From Elusimicrobiota bacterium (GTDB lineage Bacteria > Elusimicrobiota > Elusimicrobia > UBA1565 > UBA9628), in NCBI GenBank assembly GCA_027452025.1, contig DAIDHI010000067.1:1-47317 (forward strand): DNA of 47,317 bases, written 5' to 3'. Positions 16,199-26,634 of the stretch are shown here, in pieces; position 1 is the first letter of the stretch, and every line of letters starts with the position of its first letter. Position numbers and translations under genes: made by a program. A model generated the notes under the pieces. The model worked only from the letters and a program-made list of their open reading frames with translations. It made no database searches and was not told where the DNA came from.

Positions 16199-17592
16199 TA
16201 CTGCTTGATCACCTGCCGGGCGCGGGCGATCGCCAGCGCCTCATCAGGGACATCCTCGGTGACGGTCGAGCCCGCCGCGATCTTGGCCCCGCGGCCGATC
16301 TTGACGGGCGCGATGAGATTGACGTTCGAGCCGACGAAGGCCTTGGCGGAGATGGTCGTCTTGTGCTTGGCCTTGCCGTCGTAGTTGCAGGTGATGGTGC
16401 CGGCGCCGATGTTGACGTCCTCGTGGATCTCGCAGTCGCCGATGTAGCTGAGATGATTGACCTTGCTGCCGAAGCCTATGCGCGAGGCCTTGACCTCGGT
16501 GAAGTTGCCGACCTTGGCGCGCGGGCCGATGACCGACTCGGGGCGGATGTTCGAGAACGGGCCGATCTCGCTCTTTTCGAGGACGCGGCACGTGTCGAGA
16601 TAGGACATCCGCACCACGCACTCGTTGCCGATCTGGGCCTCGTAGATGTGGGTGTAAGGTCCGATGCGGCACATCTTGCCGATCTTGGTCTTGCCGCGCA
16701 GGATGGTGCCCGGGTAGATGACGCTGTCCTGCCCGATCTCCACGTCGGCGTCGATGTGCGTGGAGTTGGGGTCGACGACGGTCACGCCGGAGAGCATCAA
16801 GCGCTCGAGCAGGCGCCGGTTCATGATGCGCTCGGCCGTCGAGAGCTGGATGCGGCTGTTGACGCCGAGGACCTCTTCAGGCACTTGGCTGACGTAGGCG
16901 TTGACCTTTCCGCCGCGGGCGCGGATGAGCTCGAGCACGTCGGTGAGGAAGTGCTCCTTCTTCGGGCCCTTGGCGCCGATCTCCTTGAGGCCGCTCATGA
17001 GGGCCTCTACCTCGAAGCAATAGGCGCCGGAGTTGATCTCGTTGATGGCCAGCTCCTTGGCGGTGCCGACCGATTCCTCGACGATGCGCTGCACCTCGCC
17101 CAGCGGCGAGCGCACGATGCGCCCGTAGCCCTTGGGATTGGCCAAGCGGGCGGTGAGCAGGGTCACCTGACCCTTCTGCTCCTCGTGGCTCTGGAAGAGG
17201 CCGTAGATGCTCTCGTAGGTCAAAAGCGGCGTGTCGCCGCAGAGCACCACGACGGTCTTGAACTTCTTCAAGAAGGGCATGGCCTCGAGCACGGCGTTGC
17301 CGCTGCCCAGGGCCTTCTTCTGCAGGATGAAGCTGATCGGGCGGGCGATCTGGCAGTCCTTGGCCAGCCCTTGGACGGAGGTCTTGACGCGCTCGGCCTC
17401 GTAGCCGACGACGACGCCGATGGCCAGGGGCTTGACGGCGTTGGCCAGGCGCAGCGTGTAGAAGATCATCGGCCGGCCGCCGACGTGGTGCAGGACCTTC
17501 GGGATGGAGGACTCCATCCGCGTGCCCTCGCCGGCCGCCAGGATGAGAACGCCCAGGGACTTCTGCGCCTTATGGTTGTTGGAATGGATCAT
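16198..17592 (-). CDS. glmU: Bifunctional GlmU: GlcN-1-P acetyltransferase / GlcNAc-1-P uridyltransferase
   Basis: A 464-residue cytoplasmic enzyme catalysing the last two steps to UDP-GlcNAc. The N-terminal pyrophosphorylase has LILAAGEGTRM and IPKVLHHVGGRPM, and the linker is followed by a left-handed beta-helix of hexapeptide repeats with the acetyltransferase residues (NYDGKAKHKT, SNVNLIAPV). ATG at 17592 has AAGG upstream at a suitable distance; a TTG nine codons earlier is less likely. With glmS and glmM upstream in the same block, the whole fructose-6-P to UDP-GlcNAc route is encoded here. Confidence 0.97.
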   Translation of the reverse strand: MIHSNNHKAQKSLGVLILAAGEGTRMESSIPKVLHHVGGRPMIFYTLRLANAVKPLAIGVVVGYEAERVKTSVQGLAKDCQIARPISFILQKKALGSGNAVLEAMPFLKKFKTVVVLCGDTPLLTYESIYGLFQSHEEQKGQVTLLTARLANPKGYGRIVRSPLGEVQRIVEESVGTAKELAINEINSGAYCFEVEALMSGLKEIGAKGPKKEHFLTDVLELIRARGGKVNAYVSQVPEEVLGVNSRIQLSTAERIMNRRLLERLMLSGVTVVDPNSTHIDADVEIGQDSVIYPGTILRGKTKIGKMCRIGPYTHIYEAQIGNECVVRMSYLDTCRVLEKSEIGPFSNIRPESVIGPRAKVGNFTEVKASRIGFGSKVNHLSYIGDCEIHEDVNIGAGTITCNYDGKAKHKTTISAKAFVGSNVNLIAPVKIGRGAKIAAGSTVTEDVPDEALAIARARQVIKQ

Positions 17593-17620
17593 GATTTTAT
17601 CGCCTTGATGCGCCGGCAAA

Positions 17621-17694
17621 TGGTTCCCGGGCCTGGACTCGAACCAGGAATAGCGGATTCAAAGTCCGCTGTGTTACCATTACACCACCCGGGA
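17621..17694 (-). tRNA. tRNA-Gln (UUG anticodon)
   Basis: A 74-base cloverleaf on the minus strand. The acceptor pairs TCCCGGG with CCCGGGA, and ACCA follows as discriminator plus encoded CCA. The anticodon arm is GCGGA-CTTTGAA-TCCGC, giving UUG. The first 15 bases are also the end of the spoVG reading frame. The gene sits inside the operon between spoVG and glmU, so it is probably released by processing. Confidence 0.95.
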
Positions 17695-17979
17695 GTCAGA
17701 CGACGAAGCGTTGCTGCCGGCGTTCTTCGCGACCTCCCTTTCGTAACAGGCCAGGACCTGGTCCTCCAGGACTTTCCGAAATTCCATGTTGATCGGATGA
17801 GCGATGTCCTTGTACGTGCCGTCCTCGAGCTTGCGCGAGGGCATGCAGAGAATGAGGCCCTTGTTCCCGGAGATGATTTTCATATTGCGGACGACAAAGC
17901 AGTTGTCGAAGGTGACCGTGGCGAAGGCCTTCAGCTTGTCCTCATTGCGCAAATGGACTCGGATCTCGGTGATCTCCAT
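17680..17979 (-). CDS. spoVG: SpoVG family RNA/DNA-binding regulator
   Basis: A 99-residue SpoVG, a small site-specific nucleic-acid-binding protein known as a regulator in Firmicutes and spirochaetes. Family sequence is clear: EITEIRVHLRNEDKLKAFAT, FDNCFVVRNMKII, GLILCMPSRKLEDGTYKDIA and PINMEFRK. ATG at 17979 lies 24 bases after ispE. The final five codons and the TAA fall inside tRNA-Gln. The ispE-spoVG-glmU-prs-ctc-pth order is the Bacillus order with purR and yabJ missing. Confidence 0.95.
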   Translation of the reverse strand: MEITEIRVHLRNEDKLKAFATVTFDNCFVVRNMKIISGNKGLILCMPSRKLEDGTYKDIAHPINMEFRKVLEDQVLACYEREVAKNAGSNASSSDSRVV

Positions 17980-18003
17980 GTTGTCGTACGCGATGTCTTG
18001 CGA

Positions 18004-18894
18004 TCAGCCCTGGATGCTCGTCAGAAAGACTTTCCAAGGGTAAGCTTGAAGGCGCCTGAGGCACGCTTCGCCCTCCTTGTGGGAGGGCACAAATCCAAAG
18101 ACGGAGGAGCCCGAACCCGACATCCTGACGCCCGCGGCGCCCGATTTTTCCAGGATCCGCCGGGCCTGCTCCACCGTGGCCAGTTCCGGCAGCCGGGCCT
18201 GCTCCAAACGATTGAAAAGCAGGCCCTGCCACTCCTCGATGGGCCTGCCTTTCCTTAAACCGAGGAGCAGTTTATCAAGCTCGGACAACCTTGTCAACAC
18301 GTCGGTCCGGGCCGGCTTTTCGAGGTGCGCGTAGGCCTGCGCCGTCGACACGTGGAGATTGGGATAGACCAAGACCATGTAAGGCAAGGACTTGCCCAAC
18401 GGCACGGGCGAGAGGCGGTCTCCCACCCCCCGGCCCAGGCAGACAGCGGAGGGATGCAGGAAAAACGGGACGTCCGCGCCGAGGCCGGCGGCGATCTTGC
18501 GCAGGCGGCCTTTTTCCTTGGCCCCGAGCTCGATCTTGAAGAGGCGCGCAAGCCCCAGGAGGGTCCCCGCCGCGTCGGAGGAGCCTCCGCCGAGGCCCGC
18601 GCCGATCGGGATGCGCTTGGTCAAGACGAGCTTGACCCCGGTCCCCACGCCGAAAGCCCGGTAAAACGCCCGCGCGGCGCGCAGGACGAGATTGTCGTCG
18701 CCGGCGGCCAGCTCGGGCCCGTCCGGATCGGTCTCTATCTCGAGCTCCGGGCGGCCGGAATTGGTGATCTGCAGGTCCAGGACGTCGTAGAGATTGAGCT
18801 TGGCGAAGATCGTCGCCAGCGTGTGATAGCCGTCGGCGCGGCGGCCCGTGACATCCAAGAACAAGTTGACCTTGGCCGGGCACTGGACCTTCAC
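18004..18894 (-). CDS. ispE: 4-diphosphocytidyl-2-C-methyl-D-erythritol kinase
   Basis: A GHMP kinase of the MEP isoprenoid pathway, 296 residues from a GTG. Motifs: PAKVNLFLDVTGRRADGYH (substrate site with catalytic Lys), the ATP loop PIGAGLGGGSSDAAGTL, and the C-terminal GVRMSGSGSSVFGF. The GTG at 18894 lies 4 bases after the stop of the TPR gene; the longer ATG reading runs antisense-like through that gene and is rejected. In Proteobacteria ispE follows lolB, which matches the LolB-like domain of the gene just upstream. Confidence 0.95.
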   Translation of the reverse strand: MKVQCPAKVNLFLDVTGRRADGYHTLATIFAKLNLYDVLDLQITNSGRPELEIETDPDGPELAAGDDNLVLRAARAFYRAFGVGTGVKLVLTKRIPIGAGLGGGSSDAAGTLLGLARLFKIELGAKEKGRLRKIAAGLGADVPFFLHPSAVCLGRGVGDRLSPVPLGKSLPYMVLVYPNLHVSTAQAYAHLEKPARTDVLTRLSELDKLLLGLRKGRPIEEWQGLLFNRLEQARLPELATVEQARRILEKSGAAGVRMSGSGSSVFGFVPSHKEGEACLRRLQAYPWKVFLTSIQG

Positions 18895-18898
18895 GGCG

Positions 18899-21082
18899 TC
18901 ACTTCCCCACGGGGATCGGCACGGTCTCGGGCGCCAGATCGATCTTGACGTCCGTGAAATCGAGGGCGAACCGGAAGCCGCTTCCCGCGACGGTGATCGT
19001 CTTGGGCACGAAGCGCCCCTCGTCGCGCCCGAAGTCGCCGAGCTCGAGCGCCTTGACCGGGCCGGCCGGCGGGCGAAGCCGCCAAGCCAGGGTCTCCGAG
19101 TCGTTGAGCTCAAGCGTCCAGCCGCCGGCGTTCACCAGCCCCCGCCGGCGCCAGAAGGTGCGCCGGAAGCGCGCGGGGCTCAGGGCGAAGACGCGGCCGG
19201 AAAGATATTCGGAGATGGCCGACAAGGAAGCCGCGCCCGCGGCGTAGGCGTTTTGCGGCGGCACGCCGGGGATGCGGATCGGGGGCGAGGAGAACTTCCC
19301 GTTTTCCAGCTTCATGGTCAGCAGCGGGGTGTAAAAGGGCCCGAGCAAATCGATGGAAAGCCGGTCCGGAGCCTTGAAATGGACCATCGCGTCGTAGGAA
19401 AAGGCATGGCCGAGCACGGAGCCGCTGAGCTTGCACAACCCGTCGAGCTTGCGCAGGGCGTTTTGGCTGTAGGAGAGGTAGTCCTGGTAGAGCTGCCCCG
19501 TCTGCGCCGAGCCCAAGCGGCGCTCCTCGCGCCGGGCTTTCTTGCCGGCGTCCGTCGCGTCCTGGGCCAGCGCCTGCGAGCGCATCCACGCCAGCCACGC
19601 CTCGCGGCGATTCCCGGCGGCCGACTCCGCGTCGCCGACGTGCTCCCAGACCGTGTCGTCGTTGGGCATGAGCCTGAGCGCGGCCAGCAGCTCGGAGACC
19701 GCCGCCGTCGAGCGGCCCTCCTTGTAGTCGACCCAGCCGAGCGAATCGCGATAGGCGCCGTTTTGCGGATCGAGATCGACCGCCTTCCGGATGAGCTGCG
19801 CGGCCTCGGCAAGCTTGAGGCCGCGGTCGGCCAGCGAATAGCCCAGGTAGTTCAAGACGGCGGCGTCGTCGGGCGTGTCGGCCAACAGCGCCCGGAACTG
19901 CCGCTCGGCCTCGTCCATCTTGTCGAGCTTCTCCAATATTACGCCGAGTTGGAACCGGGCCTCGCGATAATCGGGCTTGACGGCGACGACGCGGCGCAGC
20001 AGCTTGAGGGCCTTGTCGTCCTGCTTCATGTCGTCGTAGCCGAGCGCGAGGAAATAGGAGACTTGGTCGTTGTTGGGCCAGCGGGCGTGAGCCCGCTCCA
20101 GGACCTGGACCGCGTCAGGCAGCCGGCCGGCCTGCGTCAGATAGTAGCTCAAGCGCAGGTTCAGGGCGGGCTCCTCGGGCAGCGCGGCGCTGGCTTCGAG
20201 ATACGCCGCCGCCGCGGCGAAATCGCCGTCTTTCTCGGCGATGGCCGCCAGCCAATGATTGGCCGAGGGATCGGAGCCCTGCACGCGCTTGGCCTGCGAA
20301 AAGGCCGCCTTGGCCGCGGCCTCGTCGTCTTGCTCCAGGTCGGTCTCGCCGATGTGGTCGAGCAGCGCGACGTTGTCGGGCTCCAGGTTGGCGATCTCGA
20401 GGTATTCCTTGAGGGCGGCCTGCGTGTCGTGATCAACCTCGTAGGACTGGGCCAGCGCGTAGCGGGCGGGCAGCGAGGACTCGTCGGGCTCGATGTCGAT
20501 GGACTGCCGCAGCTGCTTGCGCGCGCCCGCCGCGTCGCCCTCCTGCAGGTCGATTTTCGCGATCTGGAAGCGAGCCTCGGCCGCGTGATCCGGATCGCGC
20601 TCGATGAACCGCTCGAGCAGCTTCTTGGCCTTGGCCGGCTCGTCGCCGCTCATGAGAGCGCTCAGCGACAGCGCCGATTCGACGGAATCGGGATCCAGCT
20701 TGAGGGCCCTCTGGAACGCCTCTTCGGCCTTTTCCGCGTCGCCGCGAGCCCACAGCACGCGGCCCAGGAGAATCTCGCCGTCGGGGTCCCCGGGCTCGGC
20801 TTTCTCCACGGCCTCGGCCCAGTCGAGGGCCTTGTCGGCGCTGCCCAGCTCCAGAGCCGCCTCCGCCGCTTGCCGAGCCAGATAGATCGAGCCGGGGTCG
20901 CGCTTGAGAGCGTCTTCGTATTGCGCCAAAGCCTGGGGAAGCGCGCCCGCGTTCTCGTAGAGGACGCCGCGCACGTAGTGCAGCTGCGCCGGCTTGGAGG
21001 GCGCGGCGCCTTCGGCCGCCGGCGCCGCGGACGCCGCGCAGAGGCAGGCAAGCAAAAGCCAAATCGTCGGTTCTCTGTTCAT
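18899..21082 (-). CDS. TPR protein fused to a LolB-like domain
   Basis: A 727-residue exported protein. An N-terminal signal sequence (TIWLLLACLCAASAAPAAEG) is followed by about a dozen tetratricopeptide-type units to about residue 510 (for example ALAQYEDALKRDPGSIYLA and AEEAFQRALKLDPDSVESAL). The last 200 residues (from about 530) read as a LolB/DUF4292-type half-barrel: LSGSVLGHAFSYDAMVHFKA, PDRLSIDLLGPFYTPLLTM and GWTLELNDSETLAWRLRPP. LolB inserts lipoproteins into the outer membrane; here the Cys could be the lipidation site only if the signal peptide is unusually short. The position directly before ispE is where lolB lies in Proteobacteria, supporting a fusion of a lipoprotein-insertion factor with a TPR scaffold. 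Its 5' end overlaps rimI by 4 bases. Confidence 0.8.
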   Translation of the reverse strand: MNREPTIWLLLACLCAASAAPAAEGAAPSKPAQLHYVRGVLYENAGALPQALAQYEDALKRDPGSIYLARQAAEAALELGSADKALDWAEAVEKAEPGDPDGEILLGRVLWARGDAEKAEEAFQRALKLDPDSVESALSLSALMSGDEPAKAKKLLERFIERDPDHAAEARFQIAKIDLQEGDAAGARKQLRQSIDIEPDESSLPARYALAQSYEVDHDTQAALKEYLEIANLEPDNVALLDHIGETDLEQDDEAAAKAAFSQAKRVQGSDPSANHWLAAIAEKDGDFAAAAAYLEASAALPEEPALNLRLSYYLTQAGRLPDAVQVLERAHARWPNNDQVSYFLALGYDDMKQDDKALKLLRRVVAVKPDYREARFQLGVILEKLDKMDEAERQFRALLADTPDDAAVLNYLGYSLADRGLKLAEAAQLIRKAVDLDPQNGAYRDSLGWVDYKEGRSTAAVSELLAALRLMPNDDTVWEHVGDAESAAGNRREAWLAWMRSQALAQDATDAGKKARREERRLGSAQTGQLYQDYLSYSQNALRKLDGLCKLSGSVLGHAFSYDAMVHFKAPDRLSIDLLGPFYTPLLTMKLENGKFSSPPIRIPGVPPQNAYAAGAASLSAISEYLSGRVFALSPARFRRTFWRRRGLVNAGGWTLELNDSETLAWRLRPPAGPVKALELGDFGRDEGRFVPKTITVAGSGFRFALDFTDVKIDLAPETVPIPVGK

Positions 21083-21537
21083 AGGCTGAGGTCCATCAGG
21101 ACGGCGTCGGCGCCGTCATTATAAAACTTTGCCCGACGGCCCACAACGCGGAAGCCCAGGCGCCGGTAAAGCCCCAGCGCCGGCTCATTGCGCGCGCTGG
21201 CTTCGAGCGTGGCCTTGACGCAGCGGGCGGCCCGGGCCCGGACCGAGAGCTCCGAAAACAGCGCGCGGCCGACGCCGCGCCTGCGGCAAGCCGGGTCCAC
21301 GGCCACGTCGAGAATCTGCGCTTCCTCGCCCACGATCCAAAGCACGGCATAACCCGCCACGCGGCCGCCGCGCTCGGCGACGATGAAGAGGGAGTTGACG
21401 CTGCGAAGCTCCTCTTCGAACTGGCGCGGCGTCCATCCGGCCGCCGCCGGGCAGCGCGCCGAGATCGCCGCGACGGCGGGCACGTCCTGCGCGCGCGCGG
21501 CGCGGATCAGGAAAAGCGCCTCACCGGAGGGCTTCAT
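21079..21537 (-). CDS. rimI: RimI-type N-terminal acetyltransferase (GNAT)
   Basis: A 152-residue GNAT enzyme. The acetyl-CoA loop is CRRRGVGRALFSEL, preceded by the strand AQILDVAVDPA and followed by ASARNEPALGLYRRLGFRVVG and the C-terminal RRAKFYNDGADAVLM typical of RimI, which acetylates ribosomal protein S18. ATG at 21537 is 17 bases inside tsaB. tsaE-tsaB-rimI is a widespread gene order. Confidence 0.92.
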   Translation of the reverse strand: MKPSGEALFLIRAARAQDVPAVAAISARCPAAAGWTPRQFEEELRSVNSLFIVAERGGRVAGYAVLWIVGEEAQILDVAVDPACRRRGVGRALFSELSVRARAARCVKATLEASARNEPALGLYRRLGFRVVGRRAKFYNDGADAVLMDLSL

Positions 21538-22129
21538 ACCCGGCCGGCTTGAGATAAAGCGGAGCGAAGTCCGGCTTGGCCCTCAGGCGCAGCTGCTCGG
21601 CCGCGGGAGCCAACAGATCCTCCGCCGTGGCCTCGCGCTCCACCAGAACGATGTCGCCCAGGCGCTTCTTCTGCGCCTCCCAGCTCTCGGCCGAGACCCA
21701 AACCGGCGCGCCGGCCGCCCTGGGAGCCCGGCCGGCTCGCCCGACGCGGAAGATCTGATAGTAGCGCTCGCCCTTCCAGCCGGGTATCGCCGCGCAGACG
21801 GTCCCCGGCGCCGCCGCCCAGGCCAGGGCCTCCAGCCTGGAAACCGCCAGCGCCGGCACGCCCAGCGCTCTCGACGCGACGGCCGCGTACGCCATGCCGA
21901 TGCGGATGCCCGTGAAGCGCCCGGGGCCGCTGGCGGCCGCGACGGCCTGGAGCTGCGCCGGCGCCACGCCGGCTCGGCGCAAAAGCCGCTCGACGACGGG
22001 CAGCAATATTTCGTCGTGCGGCCGCGCCGCCTCTCGCGAGACGGCGGTCACCTTGCCCTTCGAGACAACGGCGACGGAAAGGCGCTGCGACGTGGCGTCG
22101 ACGGCCAGCAGGCAGCAGGAGCCGGTCAT
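21521..22129 (-). CDS. tsaB: tRNA t6A biosynthesis protein TsaB
   Basis: A 202-residue ASKHA-fold protein that partners TsaD and TsaE in threonylcarbamoylation of A37 in tRNAs. Visible: LLAVDATSQRLSVAVV, HDEILLPVVERLL, AAASGPGRFTGIRIGMAYA and the short GYEALR tail. The ATG at 22129 overlaps the tsaE stop as ATGA; a longer reading runs through tsaE and is rejected. tsaD and tsaC are not in the window. Confidence 0.94.
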   Translation of the reverse strand: MTGSCCLLAVDATSQRLSVAVVSKGKVTAVSREAARPHDEILLPVVERLLRRAGVAPAQLQAVAAASGPGRFTGIRIGMAYAAVASRALGVPALAVSRLEALAWAAAPGTVCAAIPGWKGERYYQIFRVGRAGRAPRAAGAPVWVSAESWEAQKKRLGDIVLVEREATAEDLLAPAAEQLRLRAKPDFAPLYLKPAGYEALR

Positions 22130-22581
22130 CGGCCCGACAACCCCCGCAGCAAGCGGCTCGCGCGGCCGCCGCGCGCCTTGAAGGTCAGCGTCCGGCCGCC
22201 GGAGCGCCGGTGGGACAGCCGCGCGTCCAAGCGCTCGGGCGGCAGGTAAGCCTTCGCCGCCTCGGGCCATTCGATGAGGCAGGCGGCCCGGGGATCGCGC
22301 AGGAACTCCTCCAGGCCGATGTCGCCGGTGTCCTCCCCGACGCGATAAAGGTCGAGATGGTAGAGCGTCAGCCGCCGCGCGCGGTATTGGCGCGCCAGCC
22401 CGAAGGTCGGGCTGACCACGCGGCCGCGAAAGCCCGCGCCCTTGGCCGCGCCCTGTGTGAAGGTGGTCTTTCCGCTGCCCAGATTCCCGTAGAGGCAGAC
22501 GACGTCGCCGCCGCGCAAAAGCCTGCCCAGCCGCAGCCCCAGCCGCCGCGTCTGCTCCGGCGTCTCCGTATGGAAGGTCAT
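22126..22581 (-). CDS. tsaE: tRNA t6A biosynthesis ATPase TsaE
   Basis: A 151-residue P-loop ATPase that resets the TsaBD complex. Walker A is GNLGSGKTT (about 32-40), followed by FTQGAAKGAGF, VVSPTFGLARQY and the conserved LYHLDLYRV; LIEWPE matches the late family motif. The start ATG at 22581 overlaps the nnrD stop (ATGA). Confidence 0.95.
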   Translation of the reverse strand: MTFHTETPEQTRRLGLRLGRLLRGGDVVCLYGNLGSGKTTFTQGAAKGAGFRGRVVSPTFGLARQYRARRLTLYHLDLYRVGEDTGDIGLEEFLRDPRAACLIEWPEAAKAYLPPERLDARLSHRRSGGRTLTFKARGGRASRLLRGLSGR

Positions 22582-23486
22582 AGCCGCGCGAACGCTCCGG
22601 CGAGGTTTTCGATGACGTCCTGGGCCGTCATCGCCCAGGCCGTGCGCGCGCGCTGGGCCAGATCGCCCGCCGCGCCGTGCAGGTGCGCGCCGAGCGCCGC
22701 GGCCCCGAAAGCGCAGTCCGCCGGCGCCTGCCCGGAGGCGACGAGCTGCGCCCACAAACCGGCGATCAAGCCCGTCAGGACGTCGCCGGTCCCGCCCTTG
22801 GAGAGGCCCGAGCCGCCCGTGCCGTTGAGCGCCTCCCGGTCCAGGCCGGCGATGATGGTGTCGTGGCCCTTGAGCAGGGCGATCCCGCCCCATTCTCGCG
22901 CCAGTCGGCGGGCGCTTGCGAGCCGGTCGCGCTGCACCTGCGCCGTCGACGAGCCGAGGCAGCGCGCCATCTCGCCTGGATGAGGCGTAAAGACGCAAGG
23001 CGCGCCGCGCGAGCGCAGCATCTGCCGCACGCCGGCGCCGTCCTGCGCCGAGAGCACGTTGAGGGCGTCGGCGTCGACGACGGCCGGGACCGCCAAGCTG
23101 CTGAGCACATGGATGACGAAGCGGGCGGTGTCGGAATGCCTGGAAAGGCCGGGGCCCACGGCGAGAGCGGCATATTGCCGCTCCTTGTGCGCCTGCTTGA
23201 GCGCTTTGACGCCCTCGGGCCGAAGGCAGCCGGCGGCGTTCTCCGGCAGGCCGATCGTCAGGGCCTCGGGCACGCGGCCGGCCACCGCGTCCTGCAGGCC
23301 GGAGGGCACGGCCAGCGTGACGAGGCCGGCCCCGCTGCGCAGGGCCGCCCGCGTGGACAAAATCGCCGCGCCTGCCATCCCGCGCGAGCCGGCCACGACG
23401 AGGACGTGGCCGAAATGGCCCTTATGGTCTTGCGGCTTGCGCGCGACGAGAGCGGCTCGCAGTTCGGCGCGGGACAGCATCCTCAT
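22578..23486 (-). CDS. nnrD: ADP/ATP-dependent NAD(P)H-hydrate dehydratase
   Basis: Repairs hydrated NAD(P)H; ribokinase-like fold. 302 residues from ATG 23486. Key motifs: HKGHFGHVLVVAGSRGMAGA, AALRSGAGLVTLAVP, VDADALNVL, TPHPGEMARC, LLKGHDTIIA and the nucleotide-binding GGTGDVLTG. Only the dehydratase domain is present; the N-terminal epimerase (NnrE) domain found in many bacterial fusions is absent. The start region overlaps the 3' end of the methyltransferase-like gene by 65 bases. A further in-frame extension to 23642 lies antisense-like within that gene and is rejected. Confidence 0.92.
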   Translation of the reverse strand: MRMLSRAELRAALVARKPQDHKGHFGHVLVVAGSRGMAGAAILSTRAALRSGAGLVTLAVPSGLQDAVAGRVPEALTIGLPENAAGCLRPEGVKALKQAHKERQYAALAVGPGLSRHSDTARFVIHVLSSLAVPAVVDADALNVLSAQDGAGVRQMLRSRGAPCVFTPHPGEMARCLGSSTAQVQRDRLASARRLAREWGGIALLKGHDTIIAGLDREALNGTGGSGLSKGGTGDVLTGLIAGLWAQLVASGQAPADCAFGAAALGAHLHGAAGDLAQRARTAWAMTAQDVIENLAGAFARL

Positions 23487-24330
23487 GAACAGAAGATACA
23501 AAATCGCGAAAGGCGCACGCCGCCGCGAGCTCGAGGTCCGTGAGCGCGGACCAGCGGCACCGGGCCGCGCGCAGGATCGCGTCCAGCTCCTGGCGGCCCG
23601 AGGCGGCGGAAAGATCAGCGTAGACCCCGGCCGCTCTTCCATCCGGCCGCAGCAGGAGTTCGCCGCCGGCGGACTCGACTTGCGCCGCCAGCGTCTCCGC
23701 GTCTCGGGCCTCGAGCCCGCCGGGGCGATAGATCAAAAAAGCGCCCTCTCGCGCCTTGCGGTAGACGAACGCGCGCCCGACAAAGCCGGGGCCCCCTCCG
23801 GCGAGCAGCTTCAGGGCGGCGAAGATCCCCGGGATCCAATCCTCATAATGAGCGACGAAGAGCGCCCCTTCCGGCCGCAAGCCTCGCAGACAGGCGCTCA
23901 AGCCTTCCAGGGTGAACAGCGAGTGCTTCGTGGACTCGACCTGCGGGCTCAAACGCTGATCGGGCCAGGGCAGCATGATCAGGTCATAGCGCCGCGCCCC
24001 TTCCTCCAGGAACTCGCGTCCCTGGCGGCAATAGACGCTGGCCCGGCGATAGAGGGAGCATTTCCGGCCGCTCATTACGGACATGGCGCCGGCGTCGGCC
24101 TCGACGCCGTCGATGGCGCCGGCGTGTCGCGCGGCCACGGCGATGTCGAGGCCCCCGCCGACGCCGACGATCAATACCCGCGGGCGCCAAAACAGCGCGA
24201 ACGGCACCTCTCTCAAGGGCGCGCGGGCGCGCGCGGACGCGACCCGAGCGAGGAGGCGACCGCCGCGCCTCAAATAAAGCCGGCCTCCGACTTTGGCCAG
24301 CTCGACGCCCCCGCCGCCGCCCGTCCTCAG
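23422..24330 (-). CDS. Spermidine-synthase-like / SAM-dependent methyltransferase-fold protein
   Basis: About 300 residues with a Rossmann SAM-binding core: motif I RVLIVGVGGGLDIAVAARHA, the acidic strand GVEADAGAM, and RYDLIMLPWPDQ as the post-II strand. The layout (N-terminal beta-sheet then Rossmann with PWPD) resembles the polyamine aminopropyltransferase-like family of unknown substrate. No ATG or GTG opens the frame; a CTG at 24330 overlaps the acpS stop (CTGA), and a TTG at 24273 is the alternative. The 3' end runs 65 bases into nnrD. It is embedded among cofactor and tRNA-modification genes; its role is unknown. Confidence 0.6.
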   Translation of the reverse strand: MRTGGGGGVELAKVGGRLYLRRGGRLLARVASARARAPLREVPFALFWRPRVLIVGVGGGLDIAVAARHAGAIDGVEADAGAMSVMSGRKCSLYRRASVYCRQGREFLEEGARRYDLIMLPWPDQRLSPQVESTKHSLFTLEGLSACLRGLRPEGALFVAHYEDWIPGIFAALKLLAGGGPGFVGRAFVYRKAREGAFLIYRPGGLEARDAETLAAQVESAGGELLLRPDGRAAGVYADLSAASGRQELDAILRAARCRWSALTDLELAAACAFRDFVSSVHEDAVPRRTASRSRRAQAARP

Positions 24331-24659
24331 CGCCTCACCGCCACCGCCACGGCGTAGCTCTCGCTGTGCGACAAGGACAGCGCGAACCCTCTCGCCGGCC
24401 GGCCTTTGACGAGGACCCCGGGCTTGCCGCGCCGATCGCGCGACACCGAGATGTCCTTGAGACTGAGACCGTCGCGGTCGAGCGCCTTCCAGACGGCTTC
24501 CTTGGCGGCGAAGCGCACGGCGAAGTGCTGCCACTGCCTCTTCTTGGCCCGGCAATAGGCGATCTCGTCGGCGGTGAAGACCCGGGTCAGGAAGCGCGGC
24601 GTGCGGCGCGCCAGGCTCTTGATGCGCCCGATCTCAACGATGTCGAGGCCGATCTCCAT
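24327..24659 (-). CDS. acpS: Holo-[acyl-carrier-protein] synthase
   Basis: A 110-residue phosphopantetheinyl transferase that activates ACP from CoA. The metal ligands are D6 in GLDIVEI and E54 in RFAAKEAVWKAL; the C-terminal LSLSHSESYAVAVAV is characteristic. ATG at 24659 is 4 bases after the glmS stop. Confidence 0.96.
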   Translation of the reverse strand: MEIGLDIVEIGRIKSLARRTPRFLTRVFTADEIAYCRAKKRQWQHFAVRFAAKEAVWKALDRDGLSLKDISVSRDRRGKPGVLVKGRPARGFALSLSHSESYAVAVAVRR

Positions 24660-24663
24660 GGCC

Positions 24664-26523
<1,860 letters not shown>

Positions 26524-26528
26524 ATCTT

Positions 26529-26630
26529 TATCGGTGCCTGGCTTTAACTAATTTAACTTCTTCATGAGTCCGATTCATACAGGGTCCAAAAGTAAGAATA
26601 AGTTAAATAAGTTAAAGCCAGGCACCGATA
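26529..26630. repeat. Palindrome family member, pdxJ-glmS junction
   Basis: 31-base arms (26529-26559 and 26600-26630) with one mismatch around a 40-base loop. The outer arm reads TATCGGTGCCTGGCTTTAAC; this variant has GGTGCCTGG where the other four copies have GGTGTCAG. It occupies the entire intergenic space, from 4 bases after the pdxJ stop to 5 bases before the glmS ATG. The inner arms are AT-rich, unlike the surroundings. Confidence 0.93.
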
Positions 26631-26634
26631 CCGG

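Noticed and set aside
16162..18258. 698-codon plus-strand frame across glmU, tRNA-Gln and spoVG
   Set aside because: Antisense to well-supported genes and runs through a tRNA; composition is Asp/Gly/Leu-rich shadow sequence.
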